A model generated the notes under the pieces. That model saw nothing but the letters and a program-made list of their open reading frames with translations. It made no database searches and had not been told where the DNA came from. This document shows, piece after piece, positions 19,531 through 28,606 of a stretch of DNA of 64,000 bases. Numbering within the stretch: position 1 is the stretch's first letter; each line of letters starts with the position of its first letter. The stretch is from contig NZ_ARYN01000008.1 of the NCBI RefSeq assembly GCF_002094855.1, forward strand, positions 1-64,000, given 5' to 3'. The position numbers and the translations under genes were made by a program. This DNA comes from Zunongwangia atlantica 22II14-10F7. GTDB taxonomy: Bacteria > Bacteroidota > Bacteroidia > Flavobacteriales > Flavobacteriaceae.

Positions 19531-20049
19531 ATGAGAAACCGATCAGCGCTTGCTATTTTATTTATAGCAGCAAGTTTATGTTTTAGTTGTAACCAAAAAC
19601 CTTCCGAAGAAAAAGAAAAATCTTCAGCAGTTGAAACTAAAACCGAAACCCAAAAGACTACGTCAGATCTTATTTTTGAAAAAGGAAAGAAAACTTCTGC
19701 AGAGAAATTTGTAGGGAATGTTTATATGAACCTTTTAGTGCCTGAAGATTCTGTGTATACCACAAAATCGGGTTCAGTTACTTTTGAAGCCGGTTCCAGA
19801 ACCAATTGGCATTACCATCCTAGCGGCCAGATTTTAATGGTTACCAATGGCGTTGGATTTCATCAAATTGAAGGACAGCCTAAAGAAGTGATCAAAAAAG
19901 GCGACGTAGTGAAAGTTCCAAAGAACGTAAAACACTGGCATGGAGCTTCTGTAGAAGAAGATATGACACATATTTTTGTGATTCCTAATGTTGAAATGGG
20001 CGGCTCTAAATGGTTTGATCCTGTGACCGATGAGGAGTTCAAAAACTAG
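19531..20049 (+). CDS. Cupin-domain lipoprotein
   Basis: Lipoprotein of 172 residues with lipobox LCFSC (Cys20) and a Lys/Glu/Thr-rich linker. The cupin domain (about 60-165) has metal-ligand type motifs NWHYHPSGQ and the later KHWHGA. The family often carries a metal in a small beta barrel; the reaction is not defined. It follows the molybdenum hydroxylase by 72 bases and could be co-transcribed, so a role in the same oxidation is possible but unproven. Confidence 0.85.
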   Translation: MRNRSALAILFIAASLCFSCNQKPSEEKEKSSAVETKTETQKTTSDLIFEKGKKTSAEKFVGNVYMNLLVPEDSVYTTKSGSVTFEAGSRTNWHYHPSGQILMVTNGVGFHQIEGQPKEVIKKGDVVKVPKNVKHWHGASVEEDMTHIFVIPNVEMGGSKWFDPVTDEEFKN

Positions 20050-20122
20050 GTCTAATATTTAACAATTTCAGCCTAAGATTTTTTAAAATCAGATTCGATT
20101 TTCAACTAATTTCGCCTTTTGA

Positions 20123-20725
20123 ATGAAATTAGAAGAAAAAGTAAGGGCAGTCGAAAGTTTGTTCGAAACCCTTTCAGAAGAGCTTGATATTTTTCAGGCT
20201 CAGGCTGGTTTTAGCTGTGCTGTGGGATGTGGAAAATGTTGTGAAAAACCAGGAATCCAGGCTTCGCCTTTAGAATTTTTGCCCTGGGCATTTCAGTGTT
20301 TTTTATCTGGAAAAGCTGAGGAAACTTTAGCACAGCTAAATACATCTACTCTAGAAATTTGCCATTTATATAAAACTTTAAGTTTAGAAAGTGGTTTGGG
20401 AAGATGTTCGTCTTATCACGAACGCGGATTGGTTTGCAGACTTTTTGGTTATGCTGCACAGCGAGATAAATTGGGGAAACTTCAGCTGGTAAGTTGTAAA
20501 ATTTTAAAGGGACAGTCGGTTGCTTTTCAGAAAACATCTGTAGCGATAAATGAAGAGCTAGCGGTACCAGTTTTTAGTGATTACTATTTGCAATTGGCAC
20601 AAATCGATTTTAGTCTAGGAAGAAAAATTATTCCTATTAACAAAGCGATGAAAGTTGCTTTAGAAGAAGTTTTACAATATTATTCGTATCGTCCTTTCCC
20701 AATTAATTGGAAAAGAACTGCTTAG
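20123..20725 (+). CDS. YkgJ-type cysteine-cluster protein
   Basis: Protein of 200 residues with the YkgJ/CxxCxxCC zinc- or iron-binding signature. Visible are CAVGCGKCC (Cys32, 36, 39, 40), a central CSSYHERGLVCRLFGY and a further Cys in QLVSCKIL. No signal peptide, so cytoplasmic. The role of this family is not established. It appears to be a single gene; a weak AT-rich hairpin follows at about 20726-20751. Confidence 0.88.
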   Translation: MKLEEKVRAVESLFETLSEELDIFQAQAGFSCAVGCGKCCEKPGIQASPLEFLPWAFQCFLSGKAEETLAQLNTSTLEICHLYKTLSLESGLGRCSSYHERGLVCRLFGYAAQRDKLGKLQLVSCKILKGQSVAFQKTSVAINEELAVPVFSDYYLQLAQIDFSLGRKIIPINKAMKVALEEVLQYYSYRPFPINWKRTA

Positions 20726-20851
20726 ATTTTTAATCAATATTGGTTAAAAAACGCTTTCATTTTTGAAATTTAAACTTGTGAATATCTAATCTTAGGATTA
20801 CTTTCCTGGCAAGCTTTAAATTTTATTTTTGCGCTCCTAAAAATTTAAGAC

Positions 20852-21364
20852 ATGAGCGTAATTTGGTATGAATGTAAGGTGAAATACAGAAAAACACATG
20901 AAACAGGCGAGCAAAAAGTGGTAACAGAAGTGTATCTGCTGGATGCAGTGTCTTATACTGAAGCTGAAACCAGAATTACTGAAGAAATGCAGAAGCTTAC
21001 CAGTGAAGATTTTATGATCAAAAACATTAAGATCGCTAATTTCGCTGAGGTTCACCCTTTTGATAATTCAGATCGTTGGTTTAGATCAAAAGTTTCTCTT
21101 ATTGCGATGGACGAGGAAAGCGGAAAAGAGAAAAAATCGAATAGTTACATGCTGGTGCAGGCAAACGATGTAAAAGAAGCTTTTGAAAATACTGAAAAAG
21201 CGATGGAAGATACCATGGGAGATTACACCATTCCGTCTATCGCAGAATCGCCAATTTTAGATGTGTTTCCATATTTTACAGGGGAAGAAGAGCAGCTGGA
21301 AAAATACAATATGATGGATGCTGTAGAAACGCTAAGTGAGGAAGCAAGCCAGGAAGAAGAATAA
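20852..21364 (+). CDS. DUF4494 domain protein
   Basis: Cytoplasmic protein of 170 residues, almost all of it the DUF4494 domain, which is widespread in Bacteroidota and of unknown function. Recognisable stretches are WYECKVKYRKTHETGEQK, VYLLDAVSYTEAETRI and DRWFRSKVSLIAMDEESGK. The C-terminus is Glu-rich. It has its own terminator and stands alone. Confidence 0.9.
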   Translation: MSVIWYECKVKYRKTHETGEQKVVTEVYLLDAVSYTEAETRITEEMQKLTSEDFMIKNIKIANFAEVHPFDNSDRWFRSKVSLIAMDEESGKEKKSNSYMLVQANDVKEAFENTEKAMEDTMGDYTIPSIAESPILDVFPYFTGEEEQLEKYNMMDAVETLSEEASQEEE

Positions 21365-21416
21365 AAAATAGTTGCTGAAACTTACGAATTTCAGTTTATA
21401 AGAATATCAAAATTTT

Positions 21417-21450
21417 AAGCCTCTCAGTTAGTTACTGTGAGGCTTTTTTT
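21417..21450 (+). terminator. Terminator of the DUF4494 gene
   Basis: AAGCCTCTCAG pairs with CTGTGAGGCTT with one mismatch, followed by seven T in total. The rest of the gap to 21728 is AT-rich, and I see no gene in it. Confidence 0.85.
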
Positions 21451-21728
21451 GTTTCAGCAAAATTGAGAAATAAAATATTTGAACTCTAAATATGTTTCAA
21501 ACTCTTTATTAAAGAAATTAATAATGCTGTATTTAAGTTTGTATTGTGTTAAATTTTGATAATTTAAGAAAAAATTATAGGCTATTTTTTGTTATAGTGT
21601 TAATATTAAAGCGGTTTTCTTAAGATAGAATGGATTGAAAAAATGCTAACCACATTTTTGAGTTTTTTATTTTTCCCTTAGAAAGCCATGCACTAAAAAC
21701 GTTAGCCAACTCAAAACAAACTTAATTT

Positions 21729-23369
21729 ATGAAAAGAAGAGACTTTGTCCAATTAACCGGAATGGGTTTAGGGGCTATGATGCTTCCTTTTTCTACGATG
21801 GGAAGTAATATTGCTGCTGAAGCCCTTTTAGAACCGGGATTAGATGTAGCTGCAAAAAAGATCCTTGCCGATGTAGCCTTAAATACAGCCAGAAATCTGG
21901 GTGCAAGTTATGCAGATGCTCGTATTGGCCGATACCTAAATCAATATGTATTTACTCGTGAAGATAAAGTACAAAATGTAGTAAATACCGAATCCTTTGG
22001 AATAGGAATTCGTGTAATTGCTGAAGGAACATGGGGATTTGCTTCCACCAACGACGTGACTGAAGACGGAATCAAGAAAGCGACCAGCCAGGCTGTAGCC
22101 ATTGCAAAAGCGAATTCTAAAATTCAGAAAGAACCAGTACAATTAGCACCAGTTGAAGCGCACGGTGAAGTGAGCTGGAAAACGCCTATTAAAAAAGATT
22201 TTAAAGAAATTCCGGTTTCTCAAAAAGTAGAATTGCTTTTAGATGCGAATTCTGCCGCGATGAATAATGGAGCCAATTTTGTGAATTCCTCTTTATTCAT
22301 GGTGAACGAGCAAAAATATTTTGCTTCTACAGATGGTTCGTATATCGACCAGGATATTCATAGAATCTGGCCAACTTTCGATGTAACGGCTATCGATCGT
22401 ACGGCAGGAAAGTTTAAATCCAGATCTGCTTTAAGCGCACCAATGGGTATGGGCTACGAATATTTAGACGGTTTAGAAAGTGAAAAATTAGTTGGGCCAG
22501 CCGGCTTAAAATTATATAGAAATAGCTACGATATTATAGAGGACGCCACTTTAGCTGCTAAACAGGCTAAGGAAATGCTTACGGCAGAATCTGTTCAGCC
22601 AGGAAAATACGATCTTGTTTTAGAGCCTAATCATTTAGGACTTACTATTCACGAATCGGTAGGGCATCCGCTAGAATTAGACCGAGTTCTTGGTTACGAA
22701 GCGAATTATGCGGGCACTAGTTTTGCAACTTTAGACAAGTGGAAATCTGGAGACTTTAAATATGGTAGCGATAAAGTAAATATTGTTGCAGATAAAACGC
22801 AGCCGCATTCCTTAGGAGCTGTTGGTTATGATGATGAAGGTGTAAAAACCAAAAAATGGGATCTTATTAGAAACGGAATTTTAGTGAATTACGAAGCGAT
22901 AAGAGATCAGGTGAAAATTATCGATCAAAACGAGTCTCATGGTTGTTGTTATGCACAAAGCTGGAATGATGTTCAGTTTCAAAGAATGCCAAATGTTTCT
23001 TTAGAACCGGGGAAAGAAAAATACTCGGTAGAAGAAATGATAAAAGATGTAGAAAAAGGAATTTATATCGCCGGTCGTGGTTCATATTCTATCGATCAGC
23101 AGCGTTATAACTTCCAATTTGGAGGTACCGTTTTTTACGAAATTAAGGATGGGAAGATCGTAGGAATGTTAAATGATGTTGCGTACCAGTCGAATACCCA
23201 GGAGTTTTGGAACTCTTGCGTAAAGATATGTGACGAGAGTGATTATCGTTTATTTGGTTCGTTCTTCGATGGAAAAGGTCAGCCACCACAGGTTAGCGCC
23301 GTTTCTCATGGAAGTTCTACTTCGCGATTTAAAGATGTAAATGTGATCAATACAGGAAGAAGCATCTAA
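21729..23369 (+). CDS. tldD: TldD-type metalloprotease subunit with N-terminal export signal
   Basis: Catalytic half of the TldD/TldE zinc protease, 546 residues. The metal-binding motif HESVGH is at 308-313. The N-terminus, MKRRDFVQLTGMGLGAMMLP, looks like a twin-arginine signal, whereas the E. coli enzyme is cytoplasmic; signal-bearing TldD proteins do occur in Bacteroidota. In other bacteria TldD/TldE degrades unfolded peptides and matures peptide antibiotics. The partner TldE gene follows after 25 bases. Confidence 0.93.
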   Translation: MKRRDFVQLTGMGLGAMMLPFSTMGSNIAAEALLEPGLDVAAKKILADVALNTARNLGASYADARIGRYLNQYVFTREDKVQNVVNTESFGIGIRVIAEGTWGFASTNDVTEDGIKKATSQAVAIAKANSKIQKEPVQLAPVEAHGEVSWKTPIKKDFKEIPVSQKVELLLDANSAAMNNGANFVNSSLFMVNEQKYFASTDGSYIDQDIHRIWPTFDVTAIDRTAGKFKSRSALSAPMGMGYEYLDGLESEKLVGPAGLKLYRNSYDIIEDATLAAKQAKEMLTAESVQPGKYDLVLEPNHLGLTIHESVGHPLELDRVLGYEANYAGTSFATLDKWKSGDFKYGSDKVNIVADKTQPHSLGAVGYDDEGVKTKKWDLIRNGILVNYEAIRDQVKIIDQNESHGCCYAQSWNDVQFQRMPNVSLEPGKEKYSVEEMIKDVEKGIYIAGRGSYSIDQQRYNFQFGGTVFYEIKDGKIVGMLNDVAYQSNTQEFWNSCVKICDESDYRLFGSFFDGKGQPPQVSAVSHGSSTSRFKDVNVINTGRSI

Positions 23370-23394
23370 ATTCTCTAACCTAACAAATTAAAAA

Positions 23395-24711
23395 ATGGCA
23401 ATATATACTGAACAAGAAGCTCGTGAAATTCTTGATAAAGCAATGAGCTTTTCTAAAGCAGATGCTTGTGTAATGTATCTAAGCGGAAGCGAAAGCGGAA
23501 ATATTCGTTACGCAAGAAATACCGTTTCTACAGCAGGGCATCAATCCAACCAATCTTTACAGGTGGTGGCCAACTACGGAAAGAAATCTGGAACCGCAAC
23601 AATCGATGAATTTGATGACGATTCTTTACAAAGTGTTGTAAAACGTGCTGAAGAATTGGCACAGCTTTCTCCAGAGAATCCTGAATTTATGGATCCTTTA
23701 GAGCCACAAACCTACGACAAACCCGTAAATTACGTTGAAGCAACAGCAAATATTAAACCAGAATATCGCGCTGAAGTTGCTGCAAGTAGTATTAAACCCG
23801 CTTCAGAACAAGATGTGACTGCAGCCGGATTTTTAGATGATGGCGCTTCATTTAGAGCCATGTTAAATTCTAAAGGATTATACGCTTACGATAAATCGAC
23901 TAGTGTAGATTTTACGGTAACCATGCGAACTAATGATGGTACAGGTTCTGGATGGGTAACCAGAGATTATAATGATATTTCGAAGTTCGATCCAGAAGAA
24001 GCTTCAGCAATAGCAATAGAGAAGGCGGTACTTTCTAAAAAAGCAAGAGCGATCGAGCCAGGAAGATATACCGTAATTTTAGAACCTGCAGCGGCCGGAG
24101 ATCTTTTAAGAAATATGTATCGTTCTCTTGGCGCACGTACTGCAGACGAAGGTCGTAGTTTTATGTCTAAAGAAGGCGGCGGAACCAAGCTTGGCGAAAA
24201 AATAGTAGACGAACGTGTAAATATTTGGAGTGATCCTTTGCATCCAGATGTTCCAACGGCAACGTGGAATGGTGATGGTTTACCGCTTAAAAAAACAACC
24301 TGGTTAGAAAATGGGGTTGTTAAAAATCTTGCATACGATAGATATTGGGCGTCAAAAAGTGGCGTAGATCCTGTGCCTTTTCCTCCAAATATGATCATGG
24401 AAGGTGGTGATATGTCTCGCGAAGAATTAATTAAAAGCACTAAACGCGGAATCTTAGTAACACGATTCTGGTATATACGATCTGTAGATCCGCAAACCTT
24501 GCTGTACACAGGTCTTACGAGAGACGGAACTTTTTATATCGAAAATGGCGAAATAAAATATCCTGTAAAGAATTTCAGGTTTAATGAAAGTCCGATTATC
24601 ATGCTAAACAACCTGGAAGCTCTGGGTGAACAGGTTCGTGTGAACGGAAGCTTAATTCCGTATATGAAAATTAGAGACTTTACATTTACCAGCCTTTCAG
24701 ACGCTGTTTAG
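23395..24711 (+). CDS. tldE: TldE/PmbA-type protease subunit
   Basis: Non-catalytic partner of TldD, 438 residues, of the PmbA/TldE family. It shares the overall fold but lacks a HExxxH motif, as expected. Typical blocks are GNIRYARNTVSTAGHQSNQS near the start, the central TMRTNDGTGSGWV and the C-terminal LGEQVRVNGSLIPYMKIRDF. I see no signal peptide, unlike its partner. Ends in its own terminator at 24730. Confidence 0.92.
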   Translation: MAIYTEQEAREILDKAMSFSKADACVMYLSGSESGNIRYARNTVSTAGHQSNQSLQVVANYGKKSGTATIDEFDDDSLQSVVKRAEELAQLSPENPEFMDPLEPQTYDKPVNYVEATANIKPEYRAEVAASSIKPASEQDVTAAGFLDDGASFRAMLNSKGLYAYDKSTSVDFTVTMRTNDGTGSGWVTRDYNDISKFDPEEASAIAIEKAVLSKKARAIEPGRYTVILEPAAAGDLLRNMYRSLGARTADEGRSFMSKEGGGTKLGEKIVDERVNIWSDPLHPDVPTATWNGDGLPLKKTTWLENGVVKNLAYDRYWASKSGVDPVPFPPNMIMEGGDMSREELIKSTKRGILVTRFWYIRSVDPQTLLYTGLTRDGTFYIENGEIKYPVKNFRFNESPIIMLNNLEALGEQVRVNGSLIPYMKIRDFTFTSLSDAV

Positions 24712-24729
24712 TTTATACTGAAAACATAT

Positions 24730-24770
24730 AATCCATAATCTCATGTATTTTTTGGGATTATGGATTTAAT
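24730..24770 (+). terminator. Terminator of tldD-tldE
   Basis: AATCCATAATC (24730-24740) pairs perfectly with GATTATGGATT (24756-24766), followed by an AT-rich tract. It separates the protease genes from the MoxR-type operon. Confidence 0.75.
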
Positions 24771-24808
24771 TTTAACCAAAAGAAAATTCATAACCGAAGC
24801 CCCTCAAT

Positions 24809-25429
24809 TTGAATAAGGATTTTTTCTTTACCAGATTACAATACGAATCGGGAGATTGGGATGTAGACCAGCGAATGCCTTCCAACCTTTTAAATTCTTT
24901 GATCGAATATACTTCGTTACCCGTAGATACTCAGGAAAACATTATTTCTCTGGGAAGTGATGAAATTTTTAACTGCCCTTTTTGCTATTTATCGGGACAC
25001 AAATTGGTGCAATTTACCAAAGCCGAAAGCGATAATTTTAAAAAGTATGTTGAAAACGGCGGATTTGTGTTTGTAGACGATTGCAATCATGATATCGACG
25101 GACTTTTCGCAAAATCCTTTGAACGGCAAATGGATGAACTTTTTGGGTCTCAAAAATTAAAAAAAATCCCAAACGATCACCAGATCTATTCCAGTTTTTT
25201 TGAGTTTGAAGACGGCCCGCCAACTACTTCACAAGAATTAAATGGTTGGGGAGACGATTTGGTTCACGAATATCTTAAAGCAATCGAAGTCAACGGAAAA
25301 ATTGGAGTTTTGTATTCCAACAAAGATTATGGTTGCGAATGGGATTATGATTTCAGAAATAAAAGATTTTATAGAATAGATAATACTCGCTTTGGTGTAA
25401 ACATCGTGATGTATGCACTAACCGCATAA
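24809..25429 (+). CDS. DUF4159 domain protein
   Basis: Protein of 206 residues matching DUF4159, which sits in MoxR/DUF58 operons of Bacteroidota. The start is a TTG: it gives MNKDFFFTRLQYESGDWDVD, the conserved beginning of the family, and the first ATG would remove it. The glutaminase-like fold is suggested by FKKYVENGGFVFVDDCNHDI. It lies 12 bases before the MoxR gene and is probably the first gene of the six-gene operon. Confidence 0.88.
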   Translation: MNKDFFFTRLQYESGDWDVDQRMPSNLLNSLIEYTSLPVDTQENIISLGSDEIFNCPFCYLSGHKLVQFTKAESDNFKKYVENGGFVFVDDCNHDIDGLFAKSFERQMDELFGSQKLKKIPNDHQIYSSFFEFEDGPPTTSQELNGWGDDLVHEYLKAIEVNGKIGVLYSNKDYGCEWDYDFRNKRFYRIDNTRFGVNIVMYALTA

Positions 25430-25441
25430 GAGTTTTAAAAT

Positions 25442-26437
25442 ATGAATAAAGAATTAGCAAATCTTGAAAAAGAAGTAGAGCGTCTAACCACGAAGATCGA
25501 ACTTCTAAAAAAAGAGATAGGGAAGATCATTATTGGTCAGGAAGAAACGATAGAACAGTTATTAATAACGTTTCTGGCTGGCGGTCACGCGTTGCTGGAA
25601 GGTGTTCCCGGATTGGCAAAAACCTTAATGATTAGAACTTTATCTGATGCGATCGATCTTAAGTTTAGACGAATTCAGTTTACGCCAGATCTTATGCCTT
25701 CAGATATTATTGGTACAGAAATCTTAGAAGAAGATCATTCTACAGGTAAAAAGTTTTTTGAGTTCAATAAAGGGCCAATTTTCTCGAATATTATCCTTGC
25801 TGACGAAATTAACAGAACACCACCAAAAACACAGGCCGCTTTGTTAGAAGCCATGCAGGAATTTGAAGTAACTTTTTCAGGAAAAACCTATAAACTGGAT
25901 AAGCCATTTTTCATTCTGGCTACTCAAAATCCTATTGAACAATCGGGAACATTCCCATTACCAGAAGCGCAGCAAGACCGTTTTCTGTTATATATAAAAA
26001 TTGGATATCCAACAGAGCAGGAGGAAACCAGTATTTTAAAAAGCACCACATGTTCAGTAAAAACAAAAGTGAATTCGGTTATAAGCGGAGAAGAAATTGT
26101 GCGCCTGCAACAGCTGGTTAGGGAATTGCCAATTAGTGATGATCTAATAAGTTATGTGAGCAAGATCGTTAGGGCAACACGACCCGAAACTTCATCCAAC
26201 GATTTTGTAAAAGAATGGGTGAGTTGGGGAGCAGGGCCAAGAGCAGGACAAGCCATGATCCTAACCGCAAAAGCCAGAGCCTTATCACAAAAAAGACTTG
26301 CGGTAACCAAAGAAGATATCGATGCGGTAGCCTATCCTGTGCTGCGCCATCGCGTTATCGTGAATTTTAAGGCGGAAGCTGCACGAATAACCTCAGATGA
26401 AGTTACGAAAGATCTTTTGAAGAATATCGCTGTTTAG
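25442..26437 (+). CDS. MoxR-family AAA+ ATPase
   Basis: Cytoplasmic ATPase of 331 residues of the MoxR branch, thought to act as a chaperone for metal insertion or assembly of envelope complexes. Walker A is EGVPGLAKT, Walker B is IILADEINRTPPKTQAALLE, and the sensor region has ATQNPIEQSGTFPLPEAQQD followed by RF. A coiled coil occupies about residues 1-30. It directly precedes the DUF58 gene with no gap, the classic pairing. Confidence 0.95.
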   Translation: MNKELANLEKEVERLTTKIELLKKEIGKIIIGQEETIEQLLITFLAGGHALLEGVPGLAKTLMIRTLSDAIDLKFRRIQFTPDLMPSDIIGTEILEEDHSTGKKFFEFNKGPIFSNIILADEINRTPPKTQAALLEAMQEFEVTFSGKTYKLDKPFFILATQNPIEQSGTFPLPEAQQDRFLLYIKIGYPTEQEETSILKSTTCSVKTKVNSVISGEEIVRLQQLVRELPISDDLISYVSKIVRATRPETSSNDFVKEWVSWGAGPRAGQAMILTAKARALSQKRLAVTKEDIDAVAYPVLRHRVIVNFKAEAARITSDEVTKDLLKNIAV

Positions 26438-27331
26438 ATGAATACGTATCAGGAACTTTTAAAACCAGAGATCGTAAGGGAAGTTTCGGGCTTAAGCCTG
26501 ATGTCCCGAGTAATTGTTGATGGTTATTTACAGGGACTGAATAAAAGCAGGCATCTTGGCGTGGGGATGGAATTTAGCCAGTATCGTGGTTACGAAGCCG
26601 GCGACGATTTGCGCTTGCTAGATTGGAAAATGCTCGCCAGATCTGGGCGCTATTATATCAAACAATCTGAAATAGAATCGCAGATCAGCGTAAAATTTAT
26701 TTTAGATGCCAGTGCTTCAATGGAGCATAGAGAGAATGCTTTTACAAAGATGGATTTTGTAAGAATTTTGGTCGCATCTATATCTTATCTGGCGCATAGT
26801 CAGGGCGACGATGTTGGGCTTTTTGCTTTAAATCAACATCAATTGCAGGCTGTTTATCCAAGAGCGGTGAAAAAGGATTTTAACCGATTGTTGCACGAAT
26901 TGATTTCTATTGAAAATCGAGGGAAATGGCCAGAAAAATCGACTTCTTTTAATCAAATTCATAGTCATAATCGCAAAGAGATCGTCTTTTTCATTACCGA
27001 TATGCATCAGCATCAATACGAGTTGCAGGAATTCGCAAAAGGACTGAAAACAGATCGAAATGAAGTTGCTGTACTTCAAATTATGGGAGCGCAGGAAATG
27101 GAATTTCAGTATAAAGGAACACTAACTTTCGAGGATATTGAAACTGGCGAAAAAGTAAAAATTTCAGCAAAAGAAGCTAAAGATCAATATTTAAAAGATC
27201 TGGAAAAGAATATTAAGGAAAACGAAGATTTTTTCCTAAGCAATGGTATCGATTATCAACTATTTAAAATGAACGAGCCACTGACCGAAACTTTAAAATT
27301 ATACCTCAAAAAACGAATTAAACTAGCTTAA
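26438..27331 (+). CDS. DUF58 domain protein (vWA-like)
   Basis: Protein of 297 residues of the DUF58 family that partners MoxR ATPases. Conserved blocks are YRGYEAGDDLRLLDWKMLAR and SGRYYIKQSEIES, and FILDASASMEHR supplies a MIDAS-like DxSxS site. The start follows the MoxR stop immediately and the stop abuts the next gene, so expression is tightly coupled. Role by family: a client or substrate recruiter for the ATPase. Confidence 0.95.
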   Translation: MNTYQELLKPEIVREVSGLSLMSRVIVDGYLQGLNKSRHLGVGMEFSQYRGYEAGDDLRLLDWKMLARSGRYYIKQSEIESQISVKFILDASASMEHRENAFTKMDFVRILVASISYLAHSQGDDVGLFALNQHQLQAVYPRAVKKDFNRLLHELISIENRGKWPEKSTSFNQIHSHNRKEIVFFITDMHQHQYELQEFAKGLKTDRNEVAVLQIMGAQEMEFQYKGTLTFEDIETGEKVKISAKEAKDQYLKDLEKNIKENEDFFLSNGIDYQLFKMNEPLTETLKLYLKKRIKLA

Positions 27332-28606
27332 ATGTCTTTCGTAAACCCAACTTATTTATGGAGCCTTTTAGGACTGTTGGTGCCTGTCGCTATCCATTTA
27401 TGGAATAAAAGCGAGGGGAAAACCATAAAAGTGGGAAGCATACGGCTAATTAAAGAAAGCCAGACTTCTAAGAGCAGTAGATTGCAGTTTAACGAGCTGT
27501 TTTTATTGCTTTTACGGCTAATTTTAGTCAGTTTGATCTGTTTTATTATGGCAGCTCCAGTTTCGATTTCTAAACGATCGAATTTAGAGGTCGCTTATGT
27601 GGTAGAACCATCTTTGCTGAAATTAAATAGTATTAGGTCTTTAGTTGATTCGATAAATGATGATAATGAAGTTTATTTATTAGCTGAAGATTTTCCCGAT
27701 TATACTGAAGAAGACACTGAATTTAATTCTGAAAAAAAGCAGCTCGAAAATCCCCAATATTGGCAATTAGCGCAGCAATTTTCTAAGCTGCATAGCGATA
27801 GTCTTGTGGTTTTTAGTAAAGGTAAAGTAAGCGGAATTAAAGGAAAACGACCTGAGGTTTCTCAAAAAGTAAACTGGATTTTAATTGATTCTACTGAAAG
27901 TACCAGTGAAATTATTGAGATTACAAGCTTTAAAGATTCGTTAGAGCTTTTACAATTCGATATTGTACAAAATTTAGGACGATTTTCTAAGCAACGAATA
28001 GCTGCAAAAGACATTGAAGGATATTCTATTCCTGAACATGTATTAAGAACCGAATTGGATACGATTCGAGTTCAGTTTTATGATGATTTGGAGATTGAAA
28101 ATCAGGTTGATTATTTAAAAGCTTCATTTTCTGCTTTAGGAAAATATTTAAAAAGACCGCTTGTTTTTAGGGAATTTGAGCAAGTAAGTTCAGATGAAAA
28201 ATCTATTAAAAATAGAGATTTTTTAGTTTGGTTAAGTGAAAATGAAATCCCGGATTCCGGTACCAAAAGTTTAATTTTTAAACCGAATATTTATGCTGAA
28301 AACCTTATCGAAAAAACTACTAAAGCCGGAGTTTTTCAGCTTACAGATATTTTACACCGAAAGAATATTCTAGAAGCTCATCTTGCTGAAGATCTGTTGC
28401 AACTTATCGAATTACATCCAAAGATCGAGTCGAAAATAGCAGAAACTGATACTCGAAATATTGATAAATCTATTTTAGCTCCAGTTTTTAAAGAGGGTAG
28501 CAAAAGTAGTTATTTGGCAAAATTCGATTGGGCGCCATGGCTTTGGTTAGCTTTTTTAGTGGTTTTTATTATTGAAAGAATCGTTTCAAAACTAAGAGAG
28601 CAATGA
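27332..28606 (+). CDS. BatA N-terminal domain membrane protein
   Basis: Membrane protein of 424 residues. The N-terminus (FVNPTYLWSLLGLLVPVAIH) is the BatA/aerotolerance N-terminal domain with two helices (about 6-20 and 55-75). A large periplasmic or cytoplasmic middle part and a C-terminal helix (WLWLAFLVVFIIERIV) follow. I do not see a complete vWA MIDAS motif in the middle. It overlaps the next gene by 4 bases. Confidence 0.88.
   Translation: MSFVNPTYLWSLLGLLVPVAIHLWNKSEGKTIKVGSIRLIKESQTSKSSRLQFNELFLLLLRLILVSLICFIMAAPVSISKRSNLEVAYVVEPSLLKLNSIRSLVDSINDDNEVYLLAEDFPDYTEEDTEFNSEKKQLENPQYWQLAQQFSKLHSDSLVVFSKGKVSGIKGKRPEVSQKVNWILIDSTESTSEIIEITSFKDSLELLQFDIVQNLGRFSKQRIAAKDIEGYSIPEHVLRTELDTIRVQFYDDLEIENQVDYLKASFSALGKYLKRPLVFREFEQVSSDEKSIKNRDFLVWLSENEIPDSGTKSLIFKPNIYAENLIEKTTKAGVFQLTDILHRKNILEAHLAEDLLQLIELHPKIESKIAETDTRNIDKSILAPVFKEGSKSSYLAKFDWAPWLWLAFLVVFIIERIVSKLREQ

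Noticed and set aside
23967-24509. Minus-strand frame of 180 codons
   Set aside because: Shadow of the TldE gene on the other strand.
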